DNA of 20,195 nt from UBA4823 sp034436035 (lineage in GTDB: Bacteria; Chloroflexota; Anaerolineae; Anaerolineales; UBA4823), in assembly GCA_034436035.1 (NCBI GenBank), contig DAOTVW010000067.1:1-20195 (forward strand), read 5' to 3'. Shown here piece by piece: positions 7,566-14,510 of the stretch (within the stretch, counting starts at the first letter, position 1; the number at the start of each line of letters is the position of its first letter). Under the pieces are notes generated by a model. That model was not told where the DNA came from. It worked only from the letters and a program-made list of their open reading frames with translations, and made no database searches. The position numbers and the translations under genes were made by a program.

Positions 7566-8679
7566 ACACGTGTTCATCGCCTTTCTCTTTTAGTAGATTA
7601 ACGACATGACGTACTTTCTGTGCTTCATCCTTTCGGCAAATCAACAATACATCGCCGGTATCTACTACTACCAGGTCGCGTATGCCAATGGTCACAATCA
7701 AACGATGTTCTTGGTTCACATAAACCAATGACTTCCGTGTATCCAGCCCAAAATGTTTTCCCCCAATAATAATATTCTCATTAGCATCAGCGGGTAAAAC
7801 ATCGAACAGCGAATCCCAGCTACCCACATCACTCCAGCGTAGACTTCCTGCTGGGATCACAACCACATCCCGCGCACCTTCCATAATTCCATAGTCAATC
7901 GTCTGGGTTTCTAAGTGGAGCCATTCTTTTTCCAAAACCTGCTGACGTTGAGGAGTATTCCATTTCGCTCCAATTTTCCGCAAAGCACTTCCTAAGGCGG
8001 GCATTTGGCGGTCGATTTCCTCTAAAATTTTCTTGGTTTTCCAGATAAACATGCCGGAATTCCAGGTATGGTTACCTGTTGCAAGCATGATTTGCGCTTG
8101 TAATTCATCTGGTTTTTCTTTAAATCGTTCCACATAATATACATCTACCCCGTCATAGCGCCCCTCCACTTTACCTTGCTGGATATAGCCATATCCAGTG
8201 GCAGCATAAGTTGGGGTAATCCCTAAAGTGACGAGATAATTTTTCTGGGCGACCAGGGCAGCCACTTTTAACAATTTTTGAAACCATTCCTGATTACCGA
8301 TATAGTGGTCCGAAGTAAGCACCGCCATAATTGCATCCGGATCACGTTTGGTCAATGCTACTGCTGCCAGGCCAACGACCGAAGCAGTGCCACGCGGCTC
8401 TGGTTCTACTAAAAAGTTTTCCATCGGCAGAAATGGGCATTGTTCATGTAAATCTTTCAATTGATTCTGGACGGTCACAACTAAAATATGATCTGGGGTG
8501 AACAACCCATCTAAACGATCAATTGCCATTTGGAACAAACTCCGTTGTTCGATAATAGGCAACAATTGTTTTGGGCGGGATTGGCGTGAAAGCGGCCAGA
8601 GTCTGGTTCCTCCACCTCCCGCCATAATCACAGCATAGTAATGCGAATTCATACTCGTACTTTCTACCTCTTCATGCAT
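7564..8679 (-). CDS. manC: Mannose-1-phosphate guanylyltransferase (short ManC/RfbM type)
   Basis: This cytoplasmic nucleotidyltransferase should make GDP-mannose from GTP and mannose-1-phosphate, feeding glycan and exopolysaccharide synthesis. The pyrophosphorylase signature is at residues 19-38 (MAGGGGTRLWPLSRQSRPKQ). Further family motifs are SDH (123-125), FKEKP (186-190, sugar-phosphate binding), WNSGMF (206-211), DYGIME (262-267) and WSDVGSW (282-288). At 371 aa it is the short form: the cupin-type phosphomannose isomerase domain of bifunctional enzymes is missing, and the C-terminus is only a short left-handed-helix-like part. ATG 8679 overlaps the dprA stop by 8 bases. A second ATG at 8652 (362 aa) is also possible and starts closer to the conserved core. 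A related nucleotide specificity cannot be excluded, but the motifs are those of the GDP-mannose group. Confidence 0.9.
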   Translation of the reverse strand: MHEEVESTSMNSHYYAVIMAGGGGTRLWPLSRQSRPKQLLPIIEQRSLFQMAIDRLDGLFTPDHILVVTVQNQLKDLHEQCPFLPMENFLVEPEPRGTASVVGLAAVALTKRDPDAIMAVLTSDHYIGNQEWFQKLLKVAALVAQKNYLVTLGITPTYAATGYGYIQQGKVEGRYDGVDVYYVERFKEKPDELQAQIMLATGNHTWNSGMFIWKTKKILEEIDRQMPALGSALRKIGAKWNTPQRQQVLEKEWLHLETQTIDYGIMEGARDVVVIPAGSLRWSDVGSWDSLFDVLPADANENIIIGGKHFGLDTRKSLVYVNQEHRLIVTIGIRDLVVVDTGDVLLICRKDEAQKVRHVVNLLKEKGDEHV

Positions 8680-9790
8680 TCTCTAGGTGATATTCTCCGT
8701 TGTCTTCATGGACAGCGACATAATTCATTCCGCCTAAGGAGCGCACATACCCTTTGAGTTCTAAAATCGTTAAGGTCGAACTGACTTGCGCAACCGGTAA
8801 TTCTACCAAACGGGCTAATTCATCGACATGAATTGGTTGGGTGGTGAGAGCCTCCAAAAGTTTTGCTTCTGTCGGATCGGTGGTCAATGTTTTTCGAGCA
8901 TCCGTTTGTTGGGTAATCATGACAATGTCCAGTGTTTCCAATAAATCCTGCACACTCACAAATGGGTATGCCCCTTTTTGAATCAGCCGGTTTGTCCCAA
9001 CGCTTTGTGGAGCATGGATATTGCCCGGCACAGCAAAGACATCCCTGCCTTGATCCGCTGCAAAACTGGCGGTAATCAACGCACCGCTTTTTTCACCCGC
9101 TTCGACAACGACAACCGCTAAGGATAACCCAGAAATGATGCGATTGCGTGGGGGAAAATTGGTTGCGTCTGGTGCAGTGCCGGGAGGATAATCACTCAAC
9201 AATGCCCCTTGTTGAAGGATGCGTTGGGCAAGAGGACGATTCTCCGGTGGGTATATCCGATCCACGCCGCATCCCAATATGGCTATTGTCCGCCCACCTT
9301 GATCCATCGCCGCAGCATGGGCAATCGCATCCACTCCTCTGGCAAGACCGCTAATCACCGTAACCCCGCTTTGAGCCAGCCCGGCAGCAATTTCCTGCGC
9401 CACTTGACGACCGTAATGGGTTACTTTCCTGGTTCCCACCACCGCGACAGCCAGTTCATCCTGTTCCAATAAATTTCCCTTAAGGTAAAGGACTGGAGGC
9501 GGTTGGTCAATTTCTTTCAATCGTCGCGGATAGGACGCATCCTGCCAAGTAAGCACTTGTATTCCTAGCGTTTGGATACGCTCCCAGAGCTGATCTACAT
9601 CCACTTGTTGACGAATATCGAGGATATTTTCAACGAGTTTGGGACTTAATCCAGTCTGGGCTAATGCGCTCGGGCTTGCCTGCCAGGCTTCCTGGAGCGA
9701 GCCAAATTCACTCAACAAACGCCGAAACCGCACTGCGCCAATGCCACGAATTAAACTGAAAGCTACCCAGTATTGCGTTTCCGAGACCAT
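8672..9790 (-). CDS. dprA: DNA-processing protein DprA
   Basis: DprA (372 aa) binds incoming single-stranded DNA during natural transformation and loads RecA onto it. The layout is complete. An N-terminal helix-hairpin-helix/SAM-like part (1-80, RGIGAVRFRRLL) leads to a Rossmann core with VGTR (118-121), SGLARGVD (147-154), ILGCGVD (171-177), FPPRNRIISGLS (212-223), SGALITA (235-241) and VPGN (254-257). A C-terminal winged helix follows at about 303-362 (TEAKLLEAL...HVDELAR...STLTILELKGYV). ATG 9790 lies 5 bases after the rimM stop with no clear ribosome site of its own, so translation is probably coupled to rimM. Its presence alone does not prove competence, because no uptake genes are visible in the window. 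Confidence 0.96.
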   Translation of the reverse strand: MVSETQYWVAFSLIRGIGAVRFRRLLSEFGSLQEAWQASPSALAQTGLSPKLVENILDIRQQVDVDQLWERIQTLGIQVLTWQDASYPRRLKEIDQPPPVLYLKGNLLEQDELAVAVVGTRKVTHYGRQVAQEIAAGLAQSGVTVISGLARGVDAIAHAAAMDQGGRTIAILGCGVDRIYPPENRPLAQRILQQGALLSDYPPGTAPDATNFPPRNRIISGLSLAVVVVEAGEKSGALITASFAADQGRDVFAVPGNIHAPQSVGTNRLIQKGAYPFVSVQDLLETLDIVMITQQTDARKTLTTDPTEAKLLEALTTQPIHVDELARLVELPVAQVSSTLTILELKGYVRSLGGMNYVAVHEDNGEYHLENA

Positions 9791-9795
9791 GATGA

Positions 9796-10353
9796 TTAGA
9801 TTAAGCCAGGTATGAGATGAACGGTGATCTTCCCTTGTTCGAGATCGATAGCTGTGACGAATTCATCGATATATGGGATATACACTTTCTTCCCTTCTTC
9901 ATTTTGCACACCGAAGACATCATTAGCGCCGGTCTCTAGTATCTCCACAATCCTCCCCAGCTCTTCTCCTTGATCCGTATACACTGCCAAGCCTAATAAT
10001 TGATGGTGATAAAACTCACCCGTTTCCAATGCCGGCCGGTCGTCTGCATGGACAAAAACATATGCATTGCGGAGAACACCAACTGCTTCTGCCGTTGAAT
10101 AAGCAGCAAAATGGAGGATTAATCCATCTTTATGGGTGCGCCGGCTTGTTATTTGCTGGGGTTGGGCATCCTCACCCACATAGACCGTGACGCCGGGTTG
10201 AATTCGCTCCGGAAAGTCACTAATGACTTCCATCAACACATCGCCGCGCACACCATGCGGGCGGCGGATTTTCCCGATTACTAAGAAGGCAGGCTCGCCC
10301 TCGACTGGCGAGCCTGCGGGTGTGAAACTACTGCTCTTTTTCACCGCGTTCAT
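9796..10353 (-). CDS. rimM: Ribosome maturation factor RimM
   Basis: RimM (185 aa) assists assembly of the 30S head by binding S19. The N-terminal barrel shows the signature LVIGKIRRPHGVRGDVLMEV at about 24-43. The C-terminal PRC barrel contains EFYHHQLLGLAVY and ETGANDVFGVQ...YIPYIDEFV. The start ATG overlaps the khpA stop (ATGA), so the two are translationally coupled. Compared with typical RimM, which begins a few residues before the IGKI motif, it has an extra ~20 residues rich in Ser/Pro/Gly/Glu. That extension is encoded partly by a perfect 11-bp hairpin (10289-10317). Confidence 0.95.
   Translation of the reverse strand: MNAVKKSSSFTPAGSPVEGEPAFLVIGKIRRPHGVRGDVLMEVISDFPERIQPGVTVYVGEDAQPQQITSRRTHKDGLILHFAAYSTAEAVGVLRNAYVFVHADDRPALETGEFYHHQLLGLAVYTDQGEELGRIVEILETGANDVFGVQNEEGKKVYIPYIDEFVTAIDLEQGKITVHLIPGLI
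10289..10317 (-). repeat. Perfect 11-bp inverted repeat inside the rimM 5' end
   Basis: GCAGGCTCGCC (10289-10299) pairs perfectly with GGCGAGCCTGC (10307-10317) around a 7-base loop. In the mRNA it would form a very stable GC hairpin about 35-65 bases after the rimM start codon, inside the non-conserved N-terminal extension. No T-run follows, so it is not a standard terminator. Confidence 0.85.
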
Positions 10354-10586
10354 CGTGGCTCTTCAACGTCCAAGGTGACCCGTTGGCCAGCCCGGGCAGC
10401 AGCCACTCTTAATAGTATTCGAATGGCATTGGCTACCCTGCCATTTTTACCAATGACTCGTCCCATGTCGTCCTTCGCAACCTTCAAAACGAGATTAACG
10501 TTGTTTCCGCGGCGCATCTCACGCACCTGTACAGCTTCAGGATCATCTACCAAAGACTTCGCGATATATTCTATCAATGTTTTCAT
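10350..10586 (-). CDS. khpA: KH-domain RNA-binding protein KhpA (YlqC family)
   Basis: A 78-aa single KH-domain protein. The GxxG loop that grips RNA is GKNG (46-49) within MGRVIGKNGRVANAIRILL. Length and sequence fit the KhpA/YlqC family, which in Gram-positives pairs with KhpB and affects cell-wall and division control. AGGAGG (10592-10597) lies 5 bases before the ATG, a strong ribosome site. It follows rpsP by 52 bases and overlaps rimM by 4, the usual place of this gene in the rpsP-rimM cluster. Confidence 0.95.
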   Translation of the reverse strand: MKTLIEYIAKSLVDDPEAVQVREMRRGNNVNLVLKVAKDDMGRVIGKNGRVANAIRILLRVAAARAGQRVTLDVEEPR

Positions 10587-10638
10587 AACCGCCTCCTATG
10601 CATGATGGCGAACTGGAGGTCTACCTTTTCTATTGGAT

Positions 10639-11004
10639 TTATTTGGTTTTCTTTGCTGCTGGTTGTCCACTTGTCTTTACGGTAATATTGCGCGCCGCTT
10701 GAGCATTAGCAGATTCTTGCAACAAGGTCTCCAGTGCCTCTCCCTTTTTATAGCGTTCGAAGCGTTCTAATACTCCCGCTGATTGAAACACCTTCGCTAC
10801 CGATTCGGTTGGTAATGCTCCTTTAGACATCCAATCATATACACGATCCTCTTTTATTTGAATCGTTGCCGGATTCGTGCGTGGGTTATAAAACCCAATG
10901 ATCTCTAAAAAGCGTCCATCGCGCGGACTTTCTTTATCGGCTACAACAATGCGGTAACTTGGTTGTCCTTTAAGCCCTACTCGGCGTAAACGGATTCGTA
11001 CCAT
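10639..11004 (-). CDS. rpsP: 30S ribosomal protein S16
   Basis: S16 stabilises the 5' domain of 16S rRNA in the small subunit. The family start MVRIRLRRVGLKGQPSYRIVVADKE is exact, followed by SPRDGRFLEIIGFYNPRTNP and DRVYDWMSKGALPTESV. At 121 aa it is longer than the ~80-90 residues of short forms because of a basic, Ala/Lys-rich C-terminal tail. AAGGAG (11013-11018) lies 8 bases before the ATG. It is second in the operon, about 115 bases downstream of ffh. That gap has no convincing terminator or promoter. Confidence 0.97.
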   Translation of the reverse strand: MVRIRLRRVGLKGQPSYRIVVADKESPRDGRFLEIIGFYNPRTNPATIQIKEDRVYDWMSKGALPTESVAKVFQSAGVLERFERYKKGEALETLLQESANAQAARNITVKTSGQPAAKKTK

Positions 11005-11119
11005 AATTTATTCTCCTTGATATTTCCTAATTTCATTTCTCTCACCTTTTTTCTCACTTCAGGTTGAGGGAGCGTTGAAGGAAACGCCGATTTCCTGAAG
11101 ATCAAAAGAAGAATGAAAA

Positions 11120-12442
11120 TTATCCAAATAAACGCGATAAACCGCGTGTGCCTGACTTTTTGATCGTTTTGAACAATCGCTGTGTTTCTCGAAATTGTTT
11201 CATCAAACGATTTACATCCTGAACCTGTGTGCCTGAACCTAACGCAATTCTACGACGGCGGCTGGCATTTAACACATCTGGATGACGTCTTTCAAAAGGC
11301 GTCATGGAATTGATAATTGCTTCTGTAATTTTAAACTGTTTTTCGGCATCTTGGGGGGAAATTTGCTTCGCCATTTGCCCCAATCCACCCGGCAACATTT
11401 CCATAATTTGTGCCAGGGGCCCCATTTTACGCAGTTGTTTAAGCTGTTGAGCAAAATCTTCGAGAGTAAATTCTCCCGACATTAACCGCTGAGCCTGCTC
11501 TTGCGCTGCCTTTTGGTCAACAGCTGCTTCCGCTTTTTCAATTAATCCCAGGACATCCCCCATTCCTAATATCCGGGAAGCTAAGCGTGAAGGATCAAAA
11601 GCTTCCAGCGCGTCCAATCCCTCACCAGTGCCAAGATATTTTATGGGGACGCCGGTTACCGAGCGGATCGAAATGGCAGCACCACCGCGGGCATCCCCGT
11701 CCATTTTGGTCAAGATCAATCCGCTAATTGGCACCGATTGACGAAAACCTTTCGCTACATTGACCGACTCCTGACCGATCATCGCATCCACTACCAATAA
11801 GATCTCAATGGGGTTCACTTTTTGACGAATAGCGGTTAACTCATCCATCAGCTCTTGATTGAGCTGAGAGCGGCCCGCTGTATCGATGATCATCACCGAA
11901 TAGCCACCTTGAGCAGCTTTACTCTGTGCTTGTGCACAAAGTTGGGGCGGTTTGACCTTATCGTCTGCATAAACCGGCACATCCAATTTTTCGCCCAGCG
12001 TTTGTAATTGCTTTATAGCCGCCGGACGGTAGGGATCGGCCGCGACGAGCATCACCCGTTCTCCTTGTGAGCGCAATAATCGGGCTAATTTAGCAGCCGC
12101 AGTCGTTTTTCCAGAACCTTGCAAACCAACCAGCATAATCACGCGCGGCTTTTGCCCGCTTAGGTTTAAGCGCTCGGGCTCCCCTAAAGTCGCAATTAAT
12201 TCTTCATTGACGATTTTAATGACCTGTTGAGCAGGATTAAGTGCTTTGGATACTTCAGCACCAATGGCGCGCTCACGCACCCGCCCAATGAATTCTTTTA
12301 CGACTTGATAATTAACATCCGCTTCCAGCAATGCTAAACGGACTTCGCGTAACGCCATATCGACGTCTTTCTCGGTCAATTTACCGTGCTTGCGAAGCTG
12401 CTTGAAGATACCTTCTAAACGACTGGTCAGATTCTCAAACAT
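11120..12442 (-). CDS. ffh: Signal recognition particle protein Ffh
   Basis: GTPase of the signal recognition particle. It binds 4.5S/6S RNA and signal sequences and hands ribosomes to FtsY at the membrane. It is 440 aa from ATG 12442. An N-domain helical bundle occupies about 1-90. The G domain has GLQGSGKTT (106-114), DTAGR (187-191) and TKMDGDARGG (245-254). The Met-rich M domain runs from about 315 to 435, with GDVLGLIEKAE and the RNA-binding SRRRRIALGSG segment. A TTG six codons upstream (12460) is an alternative start. The family normally begins MFENL, so the ATG is preferred although no clear ribosome site precedes it. It is the first gene of the operon, about 40 bases from the predicted transcription start. 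Confidence 0.96.
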   Translation of the reverse strand: MFENLTSRLEGIFKQLRKHGKLTEKDVDMALREVRLALLEADVNYQVVKEFIGRVRERAIGAEVSKALNPAQQVIKIVNEELIATLGEPERLNLSGQKPRVIMLVGLQGSGKTTAAAKLARLLRSQGERVMLVAADPYRPAAIKQLQTLGEKLDVPVYADDKVKPPQLCAQAQSKAAQGGYSVMIIDTAGRSQLNQELMDELTAIRQKVNPIEILLVVDAMIGQESVNVAKGFRQSVPISGLILTKMDGDARGGAAISIRSVTGVPIKYLGTGEGLDALEAFDPSRLASRILGMGDVLGLIEKAEAAVDQKAAQEQAQRLMSGEFTLEDFAQQLKQLRKMGPLAQIMEMLPGGLGQMAKQISPQDAEKQFKITEAIINSMTPFERRHPDVLNASRRRRIALGSGTQVQDVNRLMKQFRETQRLFKTIKKSGTRGLSRLFG

Positions 12443-12487
12443 ATATAATGAAATACCCAATGCCTCAAATTACATTTGCAGGTGTGG

Positions 12488-12516
12488 ATTGTAAACGTTA
12501 AGGATAGAAAGGTCAA
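12488..12516 (-). promoter_or_regulatory. Promoter of the ffh-rpsP-khpA-rimM-dprA-manC-topA operon
   Basis: Read leftward: TTGACC (12516-12511), an exact 17-base spacer, and TACAAT (12493-12488). Each box has one mismatch or less from the sigma-70 consensus at the key positions. The start of transcription would be near 12481, leaving a leader of about 40 bases before the ffh ATG. It is the only strong promoter seen for the seven-gene unit. Confidence 0.8.
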
Positions 12517-12641
12517 GATATTTTAACCTGTTTCGCAACCGATAGCCCGTATCTGGGTTTATACTTATCAGGATTTCCTATTTTTGCTTGTCATTTCGGA
12601 TTCATGGAACATTTTTCATTATATTTGTCAAAGGAGGAATC

Positions 12642-13490
12642 ATGTCTAACGTTGCACTAGTAACCGATAGCACCGCTTATATCCCTCAAAACATTGTGGA
12701 TCAATATGGTATATCCGTTGCACCACAAGAGTTAATTTGGGGAGATCAGACTTATCAGGATGGGGTGGATATCCAACCAGATGAATTTTATAGAAGGCTA
12801 AAAACAGCCACAGTGATGCCAACCACTTCCCAAGTGACCATTCCCAATTTCAAAAAAATTTTCGAAACCATCCTTGAACAAGATCAAGCTGTTTTAGCGA
12901 TTCTGATATCTGCCAAGCTTTCTGGAACCATTGATTCTGCCATAAAAGCAAAGGAATTCTTTCCAGGAGCGCCTATCGAAATCGTCGACTCGTATACAAC
13001 AGCGATGGCAATGGGTTTTCAAGTCTTAACGGTTGCGCGGGCTGCACAACAAGGGGCAAATTTAAGCGAGTGCAAAAAACTTGCAGAAGAAGCCCGCCAG
13101 CACACTGGAGTTGTCTTCGCTGTCGATACGCTAGAATTCCTTCACCGCGGAGGGCGTATTGGGGGCGGCAGCCGCTTCCTTGGAACCGCCTTGAATATCA
13201 AGCCCATCCTTGAAGTAGTTGGCGGAAGGGTGGAGGCTGTAGAACGAATACGTACACGCAAGAAATCCCTTGCTCGCTTAATTGATATCATTGCCGAAAA
13301 AACCGCCGGACAACAACCCGTGCGCTTAGCTACTTTGCACGCTAATGCAGAAGAGGAAGCCCGCTTCTTACTCGAAGAATCGAGCCGCAGAATCCTACCG
13401 GTTGAAACGATTTTCTCGACCGTCAGCCCCGTGATCGGCACCCACGCTGGACCAGGCACGGTAGGGATAGCCTATATGGCAGGCATGTGA
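12642..13490 (+). CDS. DegV family fatty-acid-binding protein
   Basis: DegV/FakB-type protein (282 aa). FakB proteins hold a fatty acid so that the kinase FakA can phosphorylate it for membrane lipid synthesis. Family marks seen are VALVTDSTAYIP (4-15), TTSQVT (61-66), the SAKLSGT loop (90-96), TLEFLHRGGRIGGGSRFLG (163-181), LNIKPIL and GTHAGPGTVGIAY at the C-terminus. AAAGGAGG (12630-12637) 4 bases before the ATG fixes the start; the frame is open further upstream through a TTG at 12588 that lacks such a site. It stands alone, divergent from ffh. No fakA-like gene is in the window. Confidence 0.94.
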   Translation: MSNVALVTDSTAYIPQNIVDQYGISVAPQELIWGDQTYQDGVDIQPDEFYRRLKTATVMPTTSQVTIPNFKKIFETILEQDQAVLAILISAKLSGTIDSAIKAKEFFPGAPIEIVDSYTTAMAMGFQVLTVARAAQQGANLSECKKLAEEARQHTGVVFAVDTLEFLHRGGRIGGGSRFLGTALNIKPILEVVGGRVEAVERIRTRKKSLARLIDIIAEKTAGQQPVRLATLHANAEEEARFLLEESSRRILPVETIFSTVSPVIGTHAGPGTVGIAYMAGM

Positions 13491-13586
13491 GCGAGAGATA
13501 ACAATTAAGACATAATTACACTGCTCAGCCATCATGTTTTAGGAGTGTATTATCCCACAGTAGCATTCTCTCCATAAGCCTTACTA

Positions 13587-13617
13587 GTCCCTAAAGGTCT
13601 CTGAGACCTTTAGGGAC
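13587..13617. repeat. 31-base near-perfect palindrome (15-bp arms, 1-base centre)
   Basis: GTCCCTAAAGGTCTC (13587-13601), a single T, then its exact reverse complement GAGACCTTTAGGGAC (13603-13617). No T-run follows on either strand, so it is more like an extragenic palindromic repeat or a protein-binding site than a terminator, although it lies about 100 bases after degV. Confidence 0.9.
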
Positions 13618-13718
13618 ACAGTTGTAGCAGTTATGTATTTGCTGCGATGAAATCCATTTCCACACCTGCCCAGCACCTGTCATTGCAAGCGGGGGTTCGA
13701 CACCTCTCAACCCATAAG

Positions 13719-13768
13719 CCCGAAATAAATTTCGGGATACGAGCTGTACTGCGAAAGTCATTTCGCAA
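13719..13768. repeat. Two adjacent perfect inverted repeats
   Basis: CCCGAAAT-AA-ATTTCGGG (about 13719-13736) is an 8-bp arm palindrome. TGCGAAA-GTCA-TTTCGCA (about 13751-13768) has 7-bp arms. Both carry a CGAAA/TTTCG core, suggesting they arose from related elements. Confidence 0.7.
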
Positions 13769-13875
13769 AGCCCGGATATTTCATAATGGTCAACGGATTT
13801 CAATGGGGCTCAACCAGCGGATTGATGCGGGTTGCGCAACGTTTGTGGAATATTAAATTAAATCTCCTTAATAAA

Positions 13876-13985
13876 TCTTGATCATCCTGTAAATCCTGTC
13901 TATATTATGTCATGAGCAGGAACTGCGCGCACTATTTTGCGGGATAGTGGTATAAATAGGATGATTAATCCTGTGAATTTGCATC
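13876..13985. repeat. Degenerate ATCCTGT repeat zone
   Basis: CATCCTGTAAATCCTGT (about 13884-13900) and AATCCTGTGAATTTGC (about 13967-13982) share the ATCCTGT word. GGATGATT before the second copy partly mirrors GATCATCC before the first. The zone encloses a CACTAT/ATAGTG inverted repeat (13930-13949). Repeats with this CAGGATTTACAGGAT-like word occur between genes in many bacteria, and their role is not established. Confidence 0.55.
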
Positions 13986-14009
13986 TATATTTATTTGATA
14001 GGTATTGCT

Positions 14010-14384
14010 ATGGAATTTTACTTTCGAGATCCCAATGAAACCCCATTGCCCCCAGATCAGGTACGTATCAAGGAATTGCGGGGGGTAGCCCGCCCAGATG
14101 GACATAAAGTCAGAGTAACCCTTCAAATCAGTGCGTTTCAGGAACGTCCAAGCGGCGATATCCGCATCCTGAATCAGCGTGGTGAGGAATTAGCGAGTTT
14201 ATCTTTCATAGAAGCGATCTCCCCCCATCAGGAATTTACCATGCATTTGCATGGTGAAACCGTCAATCCACATCAAATTCTTGCGCGCATCTTCTATCTC
14301 CCGAAAGACGAGGAGGGCAATCCCGTTCCAGAGGAAATTTCCATTCAAGTTGTGGACGAGATGAAAGTGGATTTAATCCTTTAG
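14010..14384 (+). CDS. Small conserved-looking protein of unknown function
   Basis: I do not recognise it. The protein is 124 aa from ATG 14010 (a TTG five codons earlier is the only other start). It has no signal peptide or membrane helix and is acidic, with alternating hydrophobic residues suggesting beta strands (HKVRVTLQISAF, GDIRILNQRGEEL, EISIQVVDEMKVDLIL). Only a weak AGG-type ribosome site precedes it. Codon use and an uninterrupted frame support a real gene. It sits between the palindrome-rich gap and the surface-protein operon, on the same strand as both flanking genes. Confidence 0.7.
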   Translation: MEFYFRDPNETPLPPDQVRIKELRGVARPDGHKVRVTLQISAFQERPSGDIRILNQRGEELASLSFIEAISPHQEFTMHLHGETVNPHQILARIFYLPKDEEGNPVPEEISIQVVDEMKVDLIL

Positions 14385-14460
14385 AAAACATACGTGGTGT
14401 ATCAAGAGAAGGTCCGCCAATCTTCTGGCATTCTTCTTGCACTTTTATCTTTGTTAAGAA

Positions 14461-14489
14461 TTGACTTGCTTCAGTTGGCGTGCTAGAAT
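14461..14489 (+). promoter_or_regulatory. Promoter of the PD40 / M23 peptidase operon
   Basis: TTGACT (14461-14466), an exact 17-base spacer, and TAGAAT (14484-14489). Transcription would start near 14496, giving a very short leader that begins at the AGGAAG ribosome site (14496-14500) before ATG 14511. Confidence 0.75.
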
Positions 14490-14510
14490 GCCACAGGAAG
14501 AACATCGGCC

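Larger units (their letters stand above)
13491..14009. other. 519-base non-coding gap rich in palindromes and ATCCTGT repeats
   Basis: No credible gene is present; short open frames on both strands have no ribosome site or recognisable sequence. It contains a 31-base perfect palindrome (13587-13617), two smaller perfect hairpins (13719-13736 and 13751-13768), a 6-bp inverted repeat (13930-13949) and a degenerate ATCCTGT repeat zone (13876-13985). No terminator with a T-run is seen for degV. Confidence 0.6.

Noticed and set aside
11019..11119. Terminator or promoter between ffh and rpsP
   Set aside because: Only a 5-bp GGAAA/TTTCC stem without a T-run and no credible -35/-10 pair were found, so the operon is treated as continuous.
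12588..12641. TTG start for the DegV protein at 12588
   Set aside because: The extra 18 residues are not in the family, and the strong AAAGGAGG lies just before ATG 12642.
13587..13617. Terminator of degV
   Set aside because: The palindrome is perfect, but no T-run follows it on the plus strand and it is nearly 100 bases from the stop codon.
13591..13856. Short open frames of 69-70 codons on both strands in the gap after degV
   Set aside because: They run through palindromes, lack ribosome sites and show no recognisable protein sequence.
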